64,000 nucleotides of DNA from Variovorax sp. dw_308 (GTDB lineage: Bacteria; Pseudomonadota; Gammaproteobacteria; Burkholderiales; Burkholderiaceae_C). Position numbers and translations under genes: made by a program. Under the pieces are notes generated by a model. The model did no database searches and was not told the DNA's origin. It worked only from the letters and a program-made list of their open reading frames with translations. Positions 17,823-26,685 of the stretch are shown here, piece by piece; positions within the stretch are counted from its first letter, which is position 1; each line of letters begins with the position of its first letter. The stretch spans positions 372,001-436,000 of the forward strand of contig NZ_JAATOM010000004.1 of the NCBI RefSeq assembly GCF_019207085.1, given 5' to 3'.

Positions 17823-18464
17823 ATGCGTGACCTGTTCGAAGCCGAGGAGGGCCTGTCGCTGCCGATCGTGCCGGGCGCCGTGCTGCTGCGTGCCTTCGCA
17901 TGTGACCGCGCGCCGCAACTGCTGGGCGACCTGGAAGCCGTGCTCGCGTCCTCGCCATGGCGGCACATGACGACGCCGGGCGGCTTCCTCATGTCGGTGG
18001 CCATGACCAACTGCGGCGCGCTCGGTTGGGTCAGCGACCGCACCGGCTACCGCTATGACCGCATCGACCCGGCCAACGGCAAGCCATGGCCTGCGATGCC
18101 CGAATCGTTTCGCGCACTGGCCCGCGGCGCGAGCGCAGCGGCCGGTTTCGAGGATTTCGAGCCTGACGCCTGCCTGGTCAACCGCTACGAACCGGGCGCC
18201 CGCCTGTCCTTGCACCAGGACCGCGACGAGCGCGACCACGCCCATCCAATCGTCTCGGTGTCGCTGGGCTTGCCGGCCGTGTTCCTCTTCGGCGGCCTTC
18301 AGCGCGCCGACAAGTCCAGCCGCCTGCCGCTCGCGCACGGCGACGTGGTCGTCTGGGGCGGCCCCGCAAGGCTCAACCACCACGGCATCCTGCCGCTCAA
18401 GGAGGGCGAGCATCCCTTGACCGGACGCTGCCGCATCAACCTGACCTTCCGCAAGGCCGGTTGA
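17823..18464 (+). CDS. alkB: AlkB alpha-ketoglutarate-dependent DNA dealkylase
   Basis: A 213-residue AlkB. Iron ligands are His131, Asp133 and His187; 2-oxoglutarate and active-site arginines are Arg204 and Arg210 in RINLTFR, matching the residue numbers of E. coli AlkB as I know them. It oxidatively removes methyl groups from 1-methyladenine and 3-methylcytosine. Third gene of the ada operon. Confidence 0.95.
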   Translation: MRDLFEAEEGLSLPIVPGAVLLRAFACDRAPQLLGDLEAVLASSPWRHMTTPGGFLMSVAMTNCGALGWVSDRTGYRYDRIDPANGKPWPAMPESFRALARGASAAAGFEDFEPDACLVNRYEPGARLSLHQDRDERDHAHPIVSVSLGLPAVFLFGGLQRADKSSRLPLAHGDVVVWGGPARLNHHGILPLKEGEHPLTGRCRINLTFRKAG

Positions 18465-18481
18465 TTCCCGCGCCTGCCTAG

Positions 18482-18676
18482 TCAGTGCGCGTGTTCGCGC
18501 TCGACAAGGCGTTTCAACGCGCGCGTGCCGGCTGCGAGCGCGGCTTCGTACGAGTCGAAATCCTTCTCGGCGGTCTCGACATCGCGTACCGCGTCGCCAT
18601 TGGCGTCGGACTCGATCAAGGCCCAGAAATACGAGCCTGCGACAGGCTCCCGAACAACGAGTTTGGTGTGTGTCAT
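18482..18676 (-). CDS. Small hypothetical protein (64 aa)
   Basis: A 64-residue acidic, probably helical soluble protein (MTHTKLVVREPVAGSYFWAL... to EREHAH) with a FDSYEAALAAG segment. No signal peptide or membrane helix. The start MTHTK was chosen because in-frame sequence upstream lacks coding character. It converges on alkB and lies downstream of the esterase on the same strand. Not recognised. Confidence 0.55.
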   Translation of the reverse strand: MTHTKLVVREPVAGSYFWALIESDANGDAVRDVETAEKDFDSYEAALAAGTRALKRLVEREHAH

Positions 18677-18740
18677 GGCAGCGATGTTGGTCTTGTGCAA
18701 GGGGCTTTTCTGTAGGTCATTTGCCCTGTTGCATCCTCCA

Positions 18741-20402
18741 TCATCTGCCCTTGGGTCGCGGCGCGGAAGACGGTTCCCATGAGTCCGGCGTGGTTGCAAC
18801 GAGTTGCTTCAGGTCGTTCCACGGCTTCGCGCCCGGAATGCGCGTGGCGCCCGTCACCGCGCCCTTCGCAAACGCGACCATGCGCTCTTGCAGGTAGCGC
18901 AAATCCTGCACCGGCCAGGTCTCGATCGAATGCGGTCCGCGCGCCACGACGATCTCCTTCAGCCCGCCGATGCGGTCATAGGCCGCGATCGTGCCTTCCA
19001 CCGTTTCGGCGCGGTCCCACAGCCCCTTGCCGAAGAAGGCCGCCGGCCATTTGTCCATGCCTGCGAGCGGCGCGGAGTTGGGATAGAAGACGATGTGGTG
19101 ATCGGCCGCCATGCCGCCCAGGAACAGGTTGCGATCGGCCAGGTCGGGCGACACGCCCACATAACCTGCGCCGCTCGCGAAGGACGACAGCAGGATCGCG
19201 CCCTTGATGTTCTTCCATCCCTTGGCCGGCGTGCAGGTGGGCGTCTGCATGTCGTAGCTGCACGATTCGGAGAAGTTCCTGGTCATCGCCCATGCCGTCG
19301 ACATGGAGCCGCGCGAATAGCCGCCGAGCAGGATCGGAAGGGTGTCGGCCTTCATGCCGGCCAGCAGCCTGCCGCGCGCGGCCGGGCCTTCGAGCAACTG
19401 GCCGGTCGGCGTCAGCATGCGCATGCCATCGCCGCTCTCGAGCTGTGCCAGCACGCGGAACACGTCCTCGCCCTGTTCGAGCGTGTTGGTGTCGCTGAAG
19501 CCGCCGGACAAGCCCTCGCCGCGCCGGTCGTAGGCCAGCACGTCGAAGCCGGCCTGGTTGAGCGCGTGCAACTGGTCGCGCCACCAGCGCTGGCCCATGG
19601 TCTCGGTGGTCGCGTTGGGGAAGCGGATGGCGACCGTCTTGCCCGTCGCCGGGTCGATGCGGTAGGACTTCTCGTCCGGGTGCTGGATTGCCGTGAGCTG
19701 CCCGCCGCCGCCGGGCGCCATCACGACCAGCGCGTGCAGCTTGCCACCCTTGCCATCGTCGACGCCCGCGCCTTCGATGTACCAGCCGCGCAGCTTGATC
19801 AGGTCGCGCATGTTCAGGTCGATGCGCTCGAAGGCGTCGCGCGGCGCGGTGAACTCGACGGTGTAGGTGCGGGCCTCGTCCGCGGCGATGGCCTCGTTGT
19901 AGGGGGCCTTGGCGAAGAAGGCGGGCCGGCGGATCTGCTTCAGGTCGACCAGGCCATCCGGGTCGATCTTGCCGGAAGGGTCGAGCACGCCGGTGGAGCG
20001 CGTCGCGCGCTCCTTGTTGGGTGGCAGCCAGCGCTGCATCTGCGCATCGATGCGCTTGAAGCAGGCGGCGTCGGCCTTGCAGGCAGCCCAGCGGGCCTTG
20101 AGCCTGGCGTCGGTGAATTCGTCGACGTTGTAGTCGTTGCCGGTGTAGTTCGCGGGCGGCTTGTTCGCGGTCTGGAGGAAGGGCACGCACACGGTGCCGC
20201 CGCTGGCTTGGGGAAGCAGGTAGCCAGGGATCTCCGCGTCGCGATCGGTGCCGACCCAGGCCCGGCAGTCGGTGGGCGGCGGCGACATGCGCGAGACGCG
20301 CTGCATGCCCGGGTCGCCGGCCGAGCAGGCGGCGAGGGCCGCGATGGCGAGGGCCGCGAACGCAGCGGCAGCGCCACGCCGCGCTGCAGGGAATTTCGAC
20401 AT
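18741..20402 (-). CDS. Alpha/beta-hydrolase lipoprotein (putative esterase)
   Basis: A 553-residue exported hydrolase. The signal peptide ends in a lipobox, LAAC with Cys26, so it is probably a membrane-anchored lipoprotein. The nucleophile elbow is GYSRGS within LPILLGGYSRGSMSTAW, preceded by an oxyanion region VVMAPGGGGQ; a plausible acid/His pair lies in the last 120 residues (GPHSIETWP). Several Cys in the mature N-terminal half suggest disulfides. It lies 71 bp downstream of the PAS-LuxR gene on the same strand. The substrate is unknown; given scoAB across the divergent promoter, a hydroxyacid ester or oligomer is a guess. Confidence 0.7.
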   Translation of the reverse strand: MSKFPAARRGAAAAFAALAIAALAACSAGDPGMQRVSRMSPPPTDCRAWVGTDRDAEIPGYLLPQASGGTVCVPFLQTANKPPANYTGNDYNVDEFTDARLKARWAACKADAACFKRIDAQMQRWLPPNKERATRSTGVLDPSGKIDPDGLVDLKQIRRPAFFAKAPYNEAIAADEARTYTVEFTAPRDAFERIDLNMRDLIKLRGWYIEGAGVDDGKGGKLHALVVMAPGGGGQLTAIQHPDEKSYRIDPATGKTVAIRFPNATTETMGQRWWRDQLHALNQAGFDVLAYDRRGEGLSGGFSDTNTLEQGEDVFRVLAQLESGDGMRMLTPTGQLLEGPAARGRLLAGMKADTLPILLGGYSRGSMSTAWAMTRNFSESCSYDMQTPTCTPAKGWKNIKGAILLSSFASGAGYVGVSPDLADRNLFLGGMAADHHIVFYPNSAPLAGMDKWPAAFFGKGLWDRAETVEGTIAAYDRIGGLKEIVVARGPHSIETWPVQDLRYLQERMVAFAKGAVTGATRIPGAKPWNDLKQLVATTPDSWEPSSAPRPKGR

Positions 20403-20473
20403 GGATGCCTCCGTGTGATTCGTTGGGGAAACTCGGGTCAACCGCCCTCGGTGGCGGACTTGTTCAGCGTCTC

Positions 20474-21040
20474 CTATCCCGCCAACAACTTCTGCACCAA
20501 CTCGGCGGTGGTGCTCGCACTGTACTTGCGCATCAGCCGCGCGCGGTGCAGTTCGACGGTGCGGTGGCTGATGCCCAGCGCCTTGCCGATCTGCTTCGAA
20601 GTCATGCCCTGCATCACATGCGCCGCCACCTCGCGCTCGCGCGGCGTCAGGTCCGCCGCCTTGCCGGAGCGGCGCGAGCCGAGGTCCTCGAAGGTCCAGA
20701 TGCCGGCTTCGTGCGGCGCGGCCCGGTTCAGTGCATGGCCGCTGACGTGGCACCAGAAGGTCTCGCCGCGCAGCGGGCCGTCCAGCCTTTTCATCATCCG
20801 GTTGTCCGCGTAGCGCCCGCTGGCGTTCAGGATCGGCTCCATGCGCTTGCCGATGCGCTCGAATTCGGCGACGCTCGGGTACAGCACGCGAAACGACTGG
20901 CCGATCAATGCCTCGCGCGTGGCCCCGAACATCTCGCACAGGCGTGCGTTGCAGTCGACCATCGTCCGGTGGCGCGACAGCACCATGCCCACGGGCGCGT
21001 TCTCGAAGGCCAGGCGGTAGTCGATATCGGGTGTGCCCAT
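20474..21040 (-). CDS. PAS-domain LuxR-type transcriptional regulator
   Basis: A 188-residue regulator. The PAS domain spans about residues 5-120 (YRLAFENAPVGMVLSRHRTMVDCNARLCEMFG...). The LuxR/NarL helix-turn-helix follows at about 130-188 (LTPREREVAAHVMQGMTSKQIGKALGISHRTVELHRARLMRKY). There is no phospho-acceptor receiver domain, so sensing is probably direct through PAS. It is divergent from scoAB with a striking TACTACGTA dyad 8 bp upstream of its start codon. Confidence 0.88.
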   Translation of the reverse strand: MGTPDIDYRLAFENAPVGMVLSRHRTMVDCNARLCEMFGATREALIGQSFRVLYPSVAEFERIGKRMEPILNASGRYADNRMMKRLDGPLRGETFWCHVSGHALNRAAPHEAGIWTFEDLGSRRSGKAADLTPREREVAAHVMQGMTSKQIGKALGISHRTVELHRARLMRKYSASTTAELVQKLLAG

Positions 21041-21047
21041 TACGAAT

Positions 21048-21071
21048 TACTACGTATGCGACTACGTAGTA
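21048..21071. promoter_or_regulatory. TACTACGTA inverted repeat, likely operator of the PAS-LuxR regulator
   Basis: TACTACGTA (21048-21056) and TACGTAGTA (21063-21071) are perfect 9-bp inverted arms with a 6-bp spacer. Each arm holds the self-complementary TACGTA, so the site also reads as a direct repeat. It lies between the luxR start (21040) and scoA (21130), positioned to control both. Confidence 0.6.
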
Positions 21072-21129
21072 TCGTTGCCGCAGTTCCAAACGTGTTTTTT
21101 CAACCCACTCGACCCAAGGATTCCACGCC

Positions 21130-21939
21130 ATGGCGAACAAGATTTTTCCCTCCGCCGATGCGGCGCTGAAGGGCATCGTGGCCGACGGCCAGACCCTCGC
21201 CGTCGGCGGCTTCGGCCTCTGCGGTATTCCCGAGGCGCTGATCGACGCGCTGCACGATTCGGGCGTCAAGGACCTGACCTGCATCTCCAACAACGCGGGC
21301 GTCGACGGCTTCGGCCTCGGCAAGCTGCTGGAAACGCGGCAGATCAAGAAGATGGTCGCGAGCTATGTCGGCGAGAACAAGGAGTTCGAGCGCCAGTACC
21401 TGGCGGGCGAACTGGAACTGGAATTCACGCCGCAGGGCACGCTCGCTGAGAAGCTGCGCGCCGGCGGCGCCGGCATCCCGGCTTTCTTCACCAAGACCGG
21501 CGTCGGCACGCAGGTCGCCGAAGGCAAGGAACTGCGTGAGTTCGACGGCGAGACCTACGTCATGGAACGCTCGCTGGTGCCCGATGTGGCACTCGTCAAG
21601 GCCGACGTGGCCGACAAGTCCGGCAACCTGCGCTTCCGCCTGACGGCGCGCAACTTCAACCCGGCGGCGGCTATGGCCGGCAAGGTCTGCATCGTCGAAG
21701 TCGAGAAGATCGTCGAGGTCGGCGAACTGGCGCCGGACGACATCCACCTGCCGGGCGTCTACGTGCACCGCATCGTGCTCAACGCCACACCCGAGAAGCG
21801 CATCGAGAAGCGCACCGTGAGCGCATCGGCGCCGGTCGACCCGGTCGCCGCCAAGGTCGAGGCCCAGGCCGCCATCGCCCAGGCCGCCGCCGGCAGCGAA
21901 GTGCCCGCCGTCCCCGTGAAGAACACCAAAGGAAACTAA
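21130..21939 (+). CDS. scoA: 3-oxoacid CoA-transferase subunit A
   Basis: A 269-residue alpha subunit of succinyl-CoA:3-ketoacid (or acetoacetate) CoA-transferase, which activates acetoacetate for entry to acetyl-CoA. The glycine-rich CoA-binding motif [14 protein letters not shown] is at residues 25-38. The family usually ends near 233 residues; here an extra Ala/Val/Pro-rich C-terminal tail of about 35 residues follows KRIEKRTV. It is followed one base later by scoB. Confidence 0.92.
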   Translation: MANKIFPSADAALKGIVADGQTLAVGGFGLCGIPEALIDALHDSGVKDLTCISNNAGVDGFGLGKLLETRQIKKMVASYVGENKEFERQYLAGELELEFTPQGTLAEKLRAGGAGIPAFFTKTGVGTQVAEGKELREFDGETYVMERSLVPDVALVKADVADKSGNLRFRLTARNFNPAAAMAGKVCIVEVEKIVEVGELAPDDIHLPGVYVHRIVLNATPEKRIEKRTVSASAPVDPVAAKVEAQAAIAQAAAGSEVPAVPVKNTKGN

Positions 21940-21940
21940 G

Positions 21941-22579
21941 ATGCCCTGGACCCAAGACCAAATGGCTGCACGCGCAGCACAGGAACTCGAAGACGGCTTC
22001 TACGTCAACCTCGGCATCGGCATCCCGACCCTGGTCGCGAACTTCGTCGGCGACAAGGAAGTCTGGCTGCAGAGCGAGAACGGCATGCTGGGCATCGGCC
22101 CGTTCCCGACAGAGGACCAGGTCGACGCCGACCTCATCAATGCCGGCAAGCAGACCGTGACCACGCTGCCCGGCAGCGCGATCTTCGGCAGCCATGACAG
22201 CTTCGCGATGATCCGCGGCGGCAAGATCAACCTGTCGATCCTCGGCGCGATGCAGGTGAGCGCCAAGGGCGATCTGGCCAACTGGATGATTCCCGGCAAG
22301 ATGGTCAAGGGCATGGGCGGCGCGATGGACCTCGTGGCCGGCGTGAAGCGCGTGATCGTCCTCATGGAACACGTCGCGAAGAAGAAGGACGGCACCACAG
22401 ACCTGAAGATCCTCGATGCCTGCACCCTGCCGCTGACCGGCGTGGGCGTCGTCGACCGCATCATCACCGACCTGGCCGTGATGGACGTGACGCCCGAGGG
22501 CTTGAAGGTGACGGAGCGTGCGCCCGGCGTGAGCTTCGACGAACTGCAAGGCAAGACGGGCTGCAAGCTCATCCAGTGA
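21941..22579 (+). CDS. scoB: 3-oxoacid CoA-transferase subunit B
   Basis: A 212-residue beta subunit. The catalytic glutamate is in the [10 protein letters not shown] motif (residues 46-55), and [19 protein letters not shown] is typical. AAGGAAAC precedes the ATG. It forms the active heteromer with ScoA. Its stop overlaps the GTG of galM, an unexpected partner. Confidence 0.93.
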   Translation: MPWTQDQMAARAAQELEDGFYVNLGIGIPTLVANFVGDKEVWLQSENGMLGIGPFPTEDQVDADLINAGKQTVTTLPGSAIFGSHDSFAMIRGGKINLSILGAMQVSAKGDLANWMIPGKMVKGMGGAMDLVAGVKRVIVLMEHVAKKKDGTTDLKILDACTLPLTGVGVVDRIITDLAVMDVTPEGLKVTERAPGVSFDELQGKTGCKLIQ

Positions 22580-23640
22580 TCCAGCTGAGCGAGCGCGCCT
22601 TCGGGCGCATGCCGGACGGCCAGGACGTGGTCGAGTACACGCTCGACAACGGCCGCGGCCTGAAAGTGTCAGCCATCAACTACGGCGGCATCGTGACCGC
22701 GCTGCATGTACCGGACCGCGACGGGTGCAGCAGCAACGTCGTGCTGGACCTGCCGACGCTCGCGGATTACGTCGAGCGCAACCCGAACTTCGGCACGATC
22801 GTCGGGCGCTTCGCGAATCGCCTGGCCGGTGGACGTTTCGAGATCGACGGCATGAAGCACCAGGTCACGCTGAACAACGGCCCCAACTCGCTGCACGGCG
22901 GCAATCGCGGCTTCGGCAAGCGCTGGTGGCACATGGCGCCGGTGCAGCACGAGGGCGCCACGGCGCTCGAACTGCGCTACACCAGCGCCGATGGCGAGGA
23001 AGGCTATCCCGGCGAAATGCGCGTGATGGTGCGCTATTCGCTGGGCGCCGAGGCCAACGAATGGCGCATCGACTACCAGGCGGCCTGCGATGCACCGACC
23101 ATCGTCAACCTGAGCCACCACGGCTACTTCAACCTGGGCGGCACGGGTTCGATCCTCGACCACCGCCTCACGCTTCATGCGAGCCGCTATGCGCCGGTGG
23201 ATGCGACGCTGATACCCACGGGCCTGGCCAACGTCGACGGCACGCCCTTCGACTTTCGCCTGCCCGCAACGATTGGTGCGCGCATCCGTCAAGCGCATCC
23301 GCAACTGCTCACCGCAAAGGGCTACGACCACAACTGGGTGCTGGACCGGACGGACGCGGGCAGCAATGGCTTGTCGCTTGCCGCACGCGTCGAGCACGAC
23401 CCCTCCGGCCGCGCGATAGAGGTCTGGACGACGGAGCCCGGCGTGCAGTTCTATTCGGGCAACTTCCTGGACGGAAGCCTTGCCGGAAGCGCAGGCGTCG
23501 TCTGGCGGCAGGGGGACGGTTTGTGCCTGGAGACCCAGCACTTTCCCGACTCGCCGAACCACCCGGATTTCCCTTCCGCGACCCTGCGGCCAGGAGAGGT
23601 TTTCCGCAGCTGCACGGTGCATCGCTTCGGAGTTTTCTGA
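22576..23640 (+). CDS. galM: Aldose 1-epimerase (galactose mutarotase)
   Basis: A 354-residue mutarotase interconverting alpha and beta anomers of aldoses. Substrate and catalytic motifs visible: [13 protein letters not shown] (first His), [12 protein letters not shown] (general-acid His) and [13 protein letters not shown] (general-base Glu). The GTG start overlaps the scoB stop. No signal peptide, so it is cytoplasmic. Functionally it belongs with the sugar genes that follow; transcriptionally it appears to ride on scoAB. Confidence 0.9.
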   Translation: MIQLSERAFGRMPDGQDVVEYTLDNGRGLKVSAINYGGIVTALHVPDRDGCSSNVVLDLPTLADYVERNPNFGTIVGRFANRLAGGRFEIDGMKHQVTLNNGPNSLHGGNRGFGKRWWHMAPVQHEGATALELRYTSADGEEGYPGEMRVMVRYSLGAEANEWRIDYQAACDAPTIVNLSHHGYFNLGGTGSILDHRLTLHASRYAPVDATLIPTGLANVDGTPFDFRLPATIGARIRQAHPQLLTAKGYDHNWVLDRTDAGSNGLSLAARVEHDPSGRAIEVWTTEPGVQFYSGNFLDGSLAGSAGVVWRQGDGLCLETQHFPDSPNHPDFPSATLRPGEVFRSCTVHRFGVF

Positions 23641-23712
23641 CCGCCGCGTGACTTGACCGACAGGCTGTCTGGGGGACTAGCCACGCCGCATCCAGCGTGG
23701 TTGAATGCAAAT

Positions 23713-24555
23713 ATGAGTCACCCCAAACTCAAGGTCGACCGGACGATTCATGGGGCGGTCTTGCTGGCTGCCCTGGTGCCGGCCTTTGCCGATGCGCAGG
23801 CGGTGTCGGCCGACGCCAACCCCAACGCGTGGCGCTATTCCTTGTCGGTGTACGGCTACCTGCCAAACTTCGGCGGACAGTTCGACGCGCCCACTTCTCC
23901 CGGCGGCCCCAACCTGGCGTTCAACGCCGGCCAGGTCGCCGACACCCAGAAATTCAGCTTCTCGGGTTCCTTCGGCGTCCACAACGGGCGCTGGGGCGCA
24001 TTCAGCGATGTGCTGTACTTGAACCTCGCGGGCGACAAGCCCTACAGCCGCGATTTCTCGCTCGGTAGCGGCCCGATCCCCTTGAACAGTGCCGCAGACC
24101 TCAGCGTGGGGCTCAAGGGCTCGGTCTGGACGCTGGGCGGCGAATACCGCGTGATTTCGGAGCCGGTGCTGACGCTGGACCTGCTGGCCGGCGCCCGGAT
24201 GTTCGCGATGCAGCCCACGATGCGCTGGAACGTCCTCGGCGACGCGGGCTCGCTCCAGCCCGTCACCCGTGTCGGCGGCACTTCGAGCACCGAGACGCAA
24301 TGGGACGGCATCTTCGGCCTCAAGGGCCGCTACGCGATGGGCAGCAATGGAAGATGGTCACTACCGTTCTACTTCGACGCCGGCACGGGCCAGTCACACC
24401 TGACCTATCAGGCAGCCGCCGGCGTGAGCTATTCCTACTCGTCGATCGAACTCACCGCGATGTGGCGCTACCTGTCGTACGACATGAAGTCCGGCGGGCC
24501 TGTCGATAACCTGCGCTTCAATGGGCCGATGGTGGGGGCGACGGTGCGCTGGTAA
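23713..24555 (+). CDS. Outer-membrane beta-barrel protein
   Basis: A 280-residue exported protein with a signal peptide (hydrophobic AVLLAALVPAFADAQA, cleavage near residue 30) and alternating amphipathic strands such as WRYSLSVYGYLPNF and LTAMWRYLSY. It ends in GATVRW, and the terminal aromatic residue is the outer-membrane insertion signature. It lies after galM and converges on the lactonase with one base between stops. It may be a sugar channel or a structural barrel. Not assigned to a named porin. Confidence 0.7.
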   Translation: MSHPKLKVDRTIHGAVLLAALVPAFADAQAVSADANPNAWRYSLSVYGYLPNFGGQFDAPTSPGGPNLAFNAGQVADTQKFSFSGSFGVHNGRWGAFSDVLYLNLAGDKPYSRDFSLGSGPIPLNSAADLSVGLKGSVWTLGGEYRVISEPVLTLDLLAGARMFAMQPTMRWNVLGDAGSLQPVTRVGGTSSTETQWDGIFGLKGRYAMGSNGRWSLPFYFDAGTGQSHLTYQAAAGVSYSYSSIELTAMWRYLSYDMKSGGPVDNLRFNGPMVGATVRW

Positions 24556-24556
24556 G

Positions 24557-25480
24557 TCAGCCGCCAAACAGATTCGCCGCCACGCCGCCGCCGTCGATGC
24601 GCACGGCAAACAGCCCGCCAGCCAGCGGCTCCGCCTCCAGTTGCTCGGCGGTCAGTCCGCTGGTGGCGCTGGTAATGAACATCGTGCACATGTCGGCCCC
24701 GCCAAAGGAACAGGTGGTGATGTGGCGCGTGGGCAATACCAGACGGTATAACTCGGCAGCGCTCACGGGGTCGTGGCAGGTGACGCAGGAGGCGCCCCAG
24801 TGGGCAATCCAGAGGCGGCCGGCTGCATCGGTGGTCATGCCGTCGGGGAAGCCGTCGCCCTTGGCGAAGCGTAGCCACTGGCGCTTGTTGGACAAGCTGC
24901 CCGTGGCCGTATCGAAGTCCCACGCGTAGACACGTGAAGTCACGGTGTCGTTGAAGTACATCGCCTTGCCATCCAGCGACCAGGTCGGGCCGTTGCTCAC
25001 GGCAATGCCGGTCTCGTGCTTCGTGCACTGGCCATCGGGGTCGTAGCGGTACAGCGAGCCGGTCGGCGCCACGCAGTCCCTGTCCATCGAGCCACCCCAG
25101 AAGCGGCCTTGCGCGTCGCACTTGCCGTCGTTGAAGCGGTTGGCCGTGAGTTCGGGCTCGGGCTGGTGCAGGTACTCTGGCTGGCGATCCGGCCGGGCCG
25201 GGTCGAACAGGGCGAAGCCGCGCCGCAGCGTCACGATCAGGCCGGGCTGGCTCGCGCGTTCGGCCACGGCGGAGATTTCGTCATCGAATTCCCAAGTCGC
25301 GCGCAATCCATCAGCCGGTGTGAAGCGATGAAGGCGGCGCGACAGGATGTCGACCCAGTACAGGGTTTGCTCGCGCTGCGACCAGCACGCGCCTTCGCCG
25401 AGCGCGGCGGCGGCGGGCCAGATGCATTCCAGGGGGCCGAGCAAGGTTGGCGGGGGCGGGGTGGAGAGCTGTGTGTTCAT
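24557..25480 (-). CDS. SMP-30/gluconolactonase-family sugar lactonase
   Basis: A 307-residue six-bladed beta-propeller lactonase. Predicted metal ligands are Glu in LGEGACW (about residue 29), Asn in SNGPTWSLDG and Asp in FPDGMTTDAAG. It hydrolyses a sugar lactone to the aldonate. With the 2-oxoglutarate semialdehyde dehydrogenase and keto-deoxy dehydratase nearby, an L-arabinolactonase or pentonolactonase role is likely. It is the same strand as the GbpR-like regulator, 155 bp downstream of it. Confidence 0.85.
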   Translation of the reverse strand: MNTQLSTPPPPTLLGPLECIWPAAAALGEGACWSQREQTLYWVDILSRRLHRFTPADGLRATWEFDDEISAVAERASQPGLIVTLRRGFALFDPARPDRQPEYLHQPEPELTANRFNDGKCDAQGRFWGGSMDRDCVAPTGSLYRYDPDGQCTKHETGIAVSNGPTWSLDGKAMYFNDTVTSRVYAWDFDTATGSLSNKRQWLRFAKGDGFPDGMTTDAAGRLWIAHWGASCVTCHDPVSAAELYRLVLPTRHITTCSFGGADMCTMFITSATSGLTAEQLEAEPLAGGLFAVRIDGGGVAANLFGG

Positions 25481-25635
25481 GCGGTTGTTGTGCTTGTTGG
25501 AGGCGAGGTGCCGCGAATCGTAGAGCAGCCTGGCGACAGGGGGCGAAACCCGTGCCCGAACCGTGATGGCCGGTGCGCATGATCAACCTGCACGGTGCTG
25601 AATCCTTCAGGCGTCGCGGGAGCTTCGGCAGTGGG

Positions 25636-26595
25636 TCAATCCATCTCCAACCGCCGCCCATAGACCCCCAGGCTCTCGCTCTTCAACGCATTCATCATGA
25701 TCTTCGCCGCTGGCGACAGCAGCCGGTCGGTGCGCGTGATGATGCCGAACATGTCCATGTGGCAGGGCAGTTCGATCGGCAGGATGGCAACGATGCCGTG
25801 TGAGGCGTAGTACTGCGCCACGTCGCTCGCGAGCACGGCGATCATGTCGCTCTGCTGCAGCATGCGCGTGATGAACAGCAGGGCCGCGCTCTCGATCACG
25901 TTGAGCGGTGGCGGCAGGCCTTCCTCCTGGTACATCAAGTCGAAGCGGTGGCGCAGCACGCTGCCCGCGGGCGGCACGATCCAGCCGGCCGACACCACGT
26001 CGCGCAGCGTGAGCCCGCTCATGCCCAGCAGCGGATGGCCAGGGCGCACCAGGGCGCACACCGGTTCCTCGGTCAGGGCTTCATAGCGCAGCTTGGACTT
26101 GTCGTGCTCCGCGAACAGGCGGGCCACGAGGATGTCGAGCTTGCCTTGCTCCAGCCGCTCCATCAGCACCGGGCTGGTCTCGATCTCGACGGAAATACGC
26201 AGGTTCGGTCGCTCGCGCTTGACCGCGGCCACCGCGCCGGGGAGCAGCGCCAGGCCGGGCGCGGTGATCACGCCGACGTTGACCTGCCCGAAGCGGCCGG
26301 CCTTCAACGCGTTCAGTTCATCGTGCGCCTCGTTCAGCGTGGCTAGCGCGATGCGGGCATGCCGGATCATGGTCTCGCCATACCAGGTCGGCCGCATGCC
26401 GCGCGGCAGCCGGTCGAACAGCGACACCTCCAGCACGTCCTCCAGGTCCTTCAGCAGCTTGGATGCGGCCGGCTGGGTCATGTTGAGCACCTGAGCGGCG
26501 CGGTGGATGTTGCCTTCTTCCGCCAGTGCCACGAGCAGCAGCAGCTGCCGGGTCTTGAGTCGCGCACGGATGAACCAGTGCGTGTAGTTGGTCAT
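25636..26595 (-). CDS. LysR-family sugar-catabolism regulator (GbpR-like)
   Basis: A 319-residue LysR protein with a distinctive N-terminal extension before the helix-turn-helix (MTNYTHWFIRARLKTRQLLLL then ALAEEGNIHRAAQVLNMTQPAASKLLKDLE). Its sequence style resembles GbpR, the regulator next to chvE-type sugar-binding protein genes. It is divergent from the semialdehyde dehydrogenase and the sugar importer operon, which it probably controls in response to a sugar or sugar acid. Confidence 0.85.
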   Translation of the reverse strand: MTNYTHWFIRARLKTRQLLLLVALAEEGNIHRAAQVLNMTQPAASKLLKDLEDVLEVSLFDRLPRGMRPTWYGETMIRHARIALATLNEAHDELNALKAGRFGQVNVGVITAPGLALLPGAVAAVKRERPNLRISVEIETSPVLMERLEQGKLDILVARLFAEHDKSKLRYEALTEEPVCALVRPGHPLLGMSGLTLRDVVSAGWIVPPAGSVLRHRFDLMYQEEGLPPPLNVIESAALLFITRMLQQSDMIAVLASDVAQYYASHGIVAILPIELPCHMDMFGIITRTDRLLSPAAKIMMNALKSESLGVYGRRLEMD

Positions 26596-26616
26596 ATCGG
26601 GTAAACGTCAATGCTG

Positions 26617-26642
26617 AAATTGGTATCGATTCAACCCAATTT
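26617..26642. promoter_or_regulatory. AAATTGG/CCAATTT dyad, probable LysR site
   Basis: AAATTGG (26617-26623) and CCAATTT (26636-26642) are perfect 7-bp inverted arms 21 bp upstream of the LysR start. The site lies in the divergent promoter region and argues that the dehydrogenase starts downstream of it. Confidence 0.5.
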
Positions 26643-26685
26643 ACGATTTGAAAGATATTGGTGGCATTCCTACACTCGCGCCACT

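Noticed and set aside
20403..21347. N-terminal extension of the lipoprotein esterase that would run through the LuxR region
   Set aside because: The signal peptide and lipobox at MSKFP fix the true start; the extension is out-of-frame LuxR sequence.
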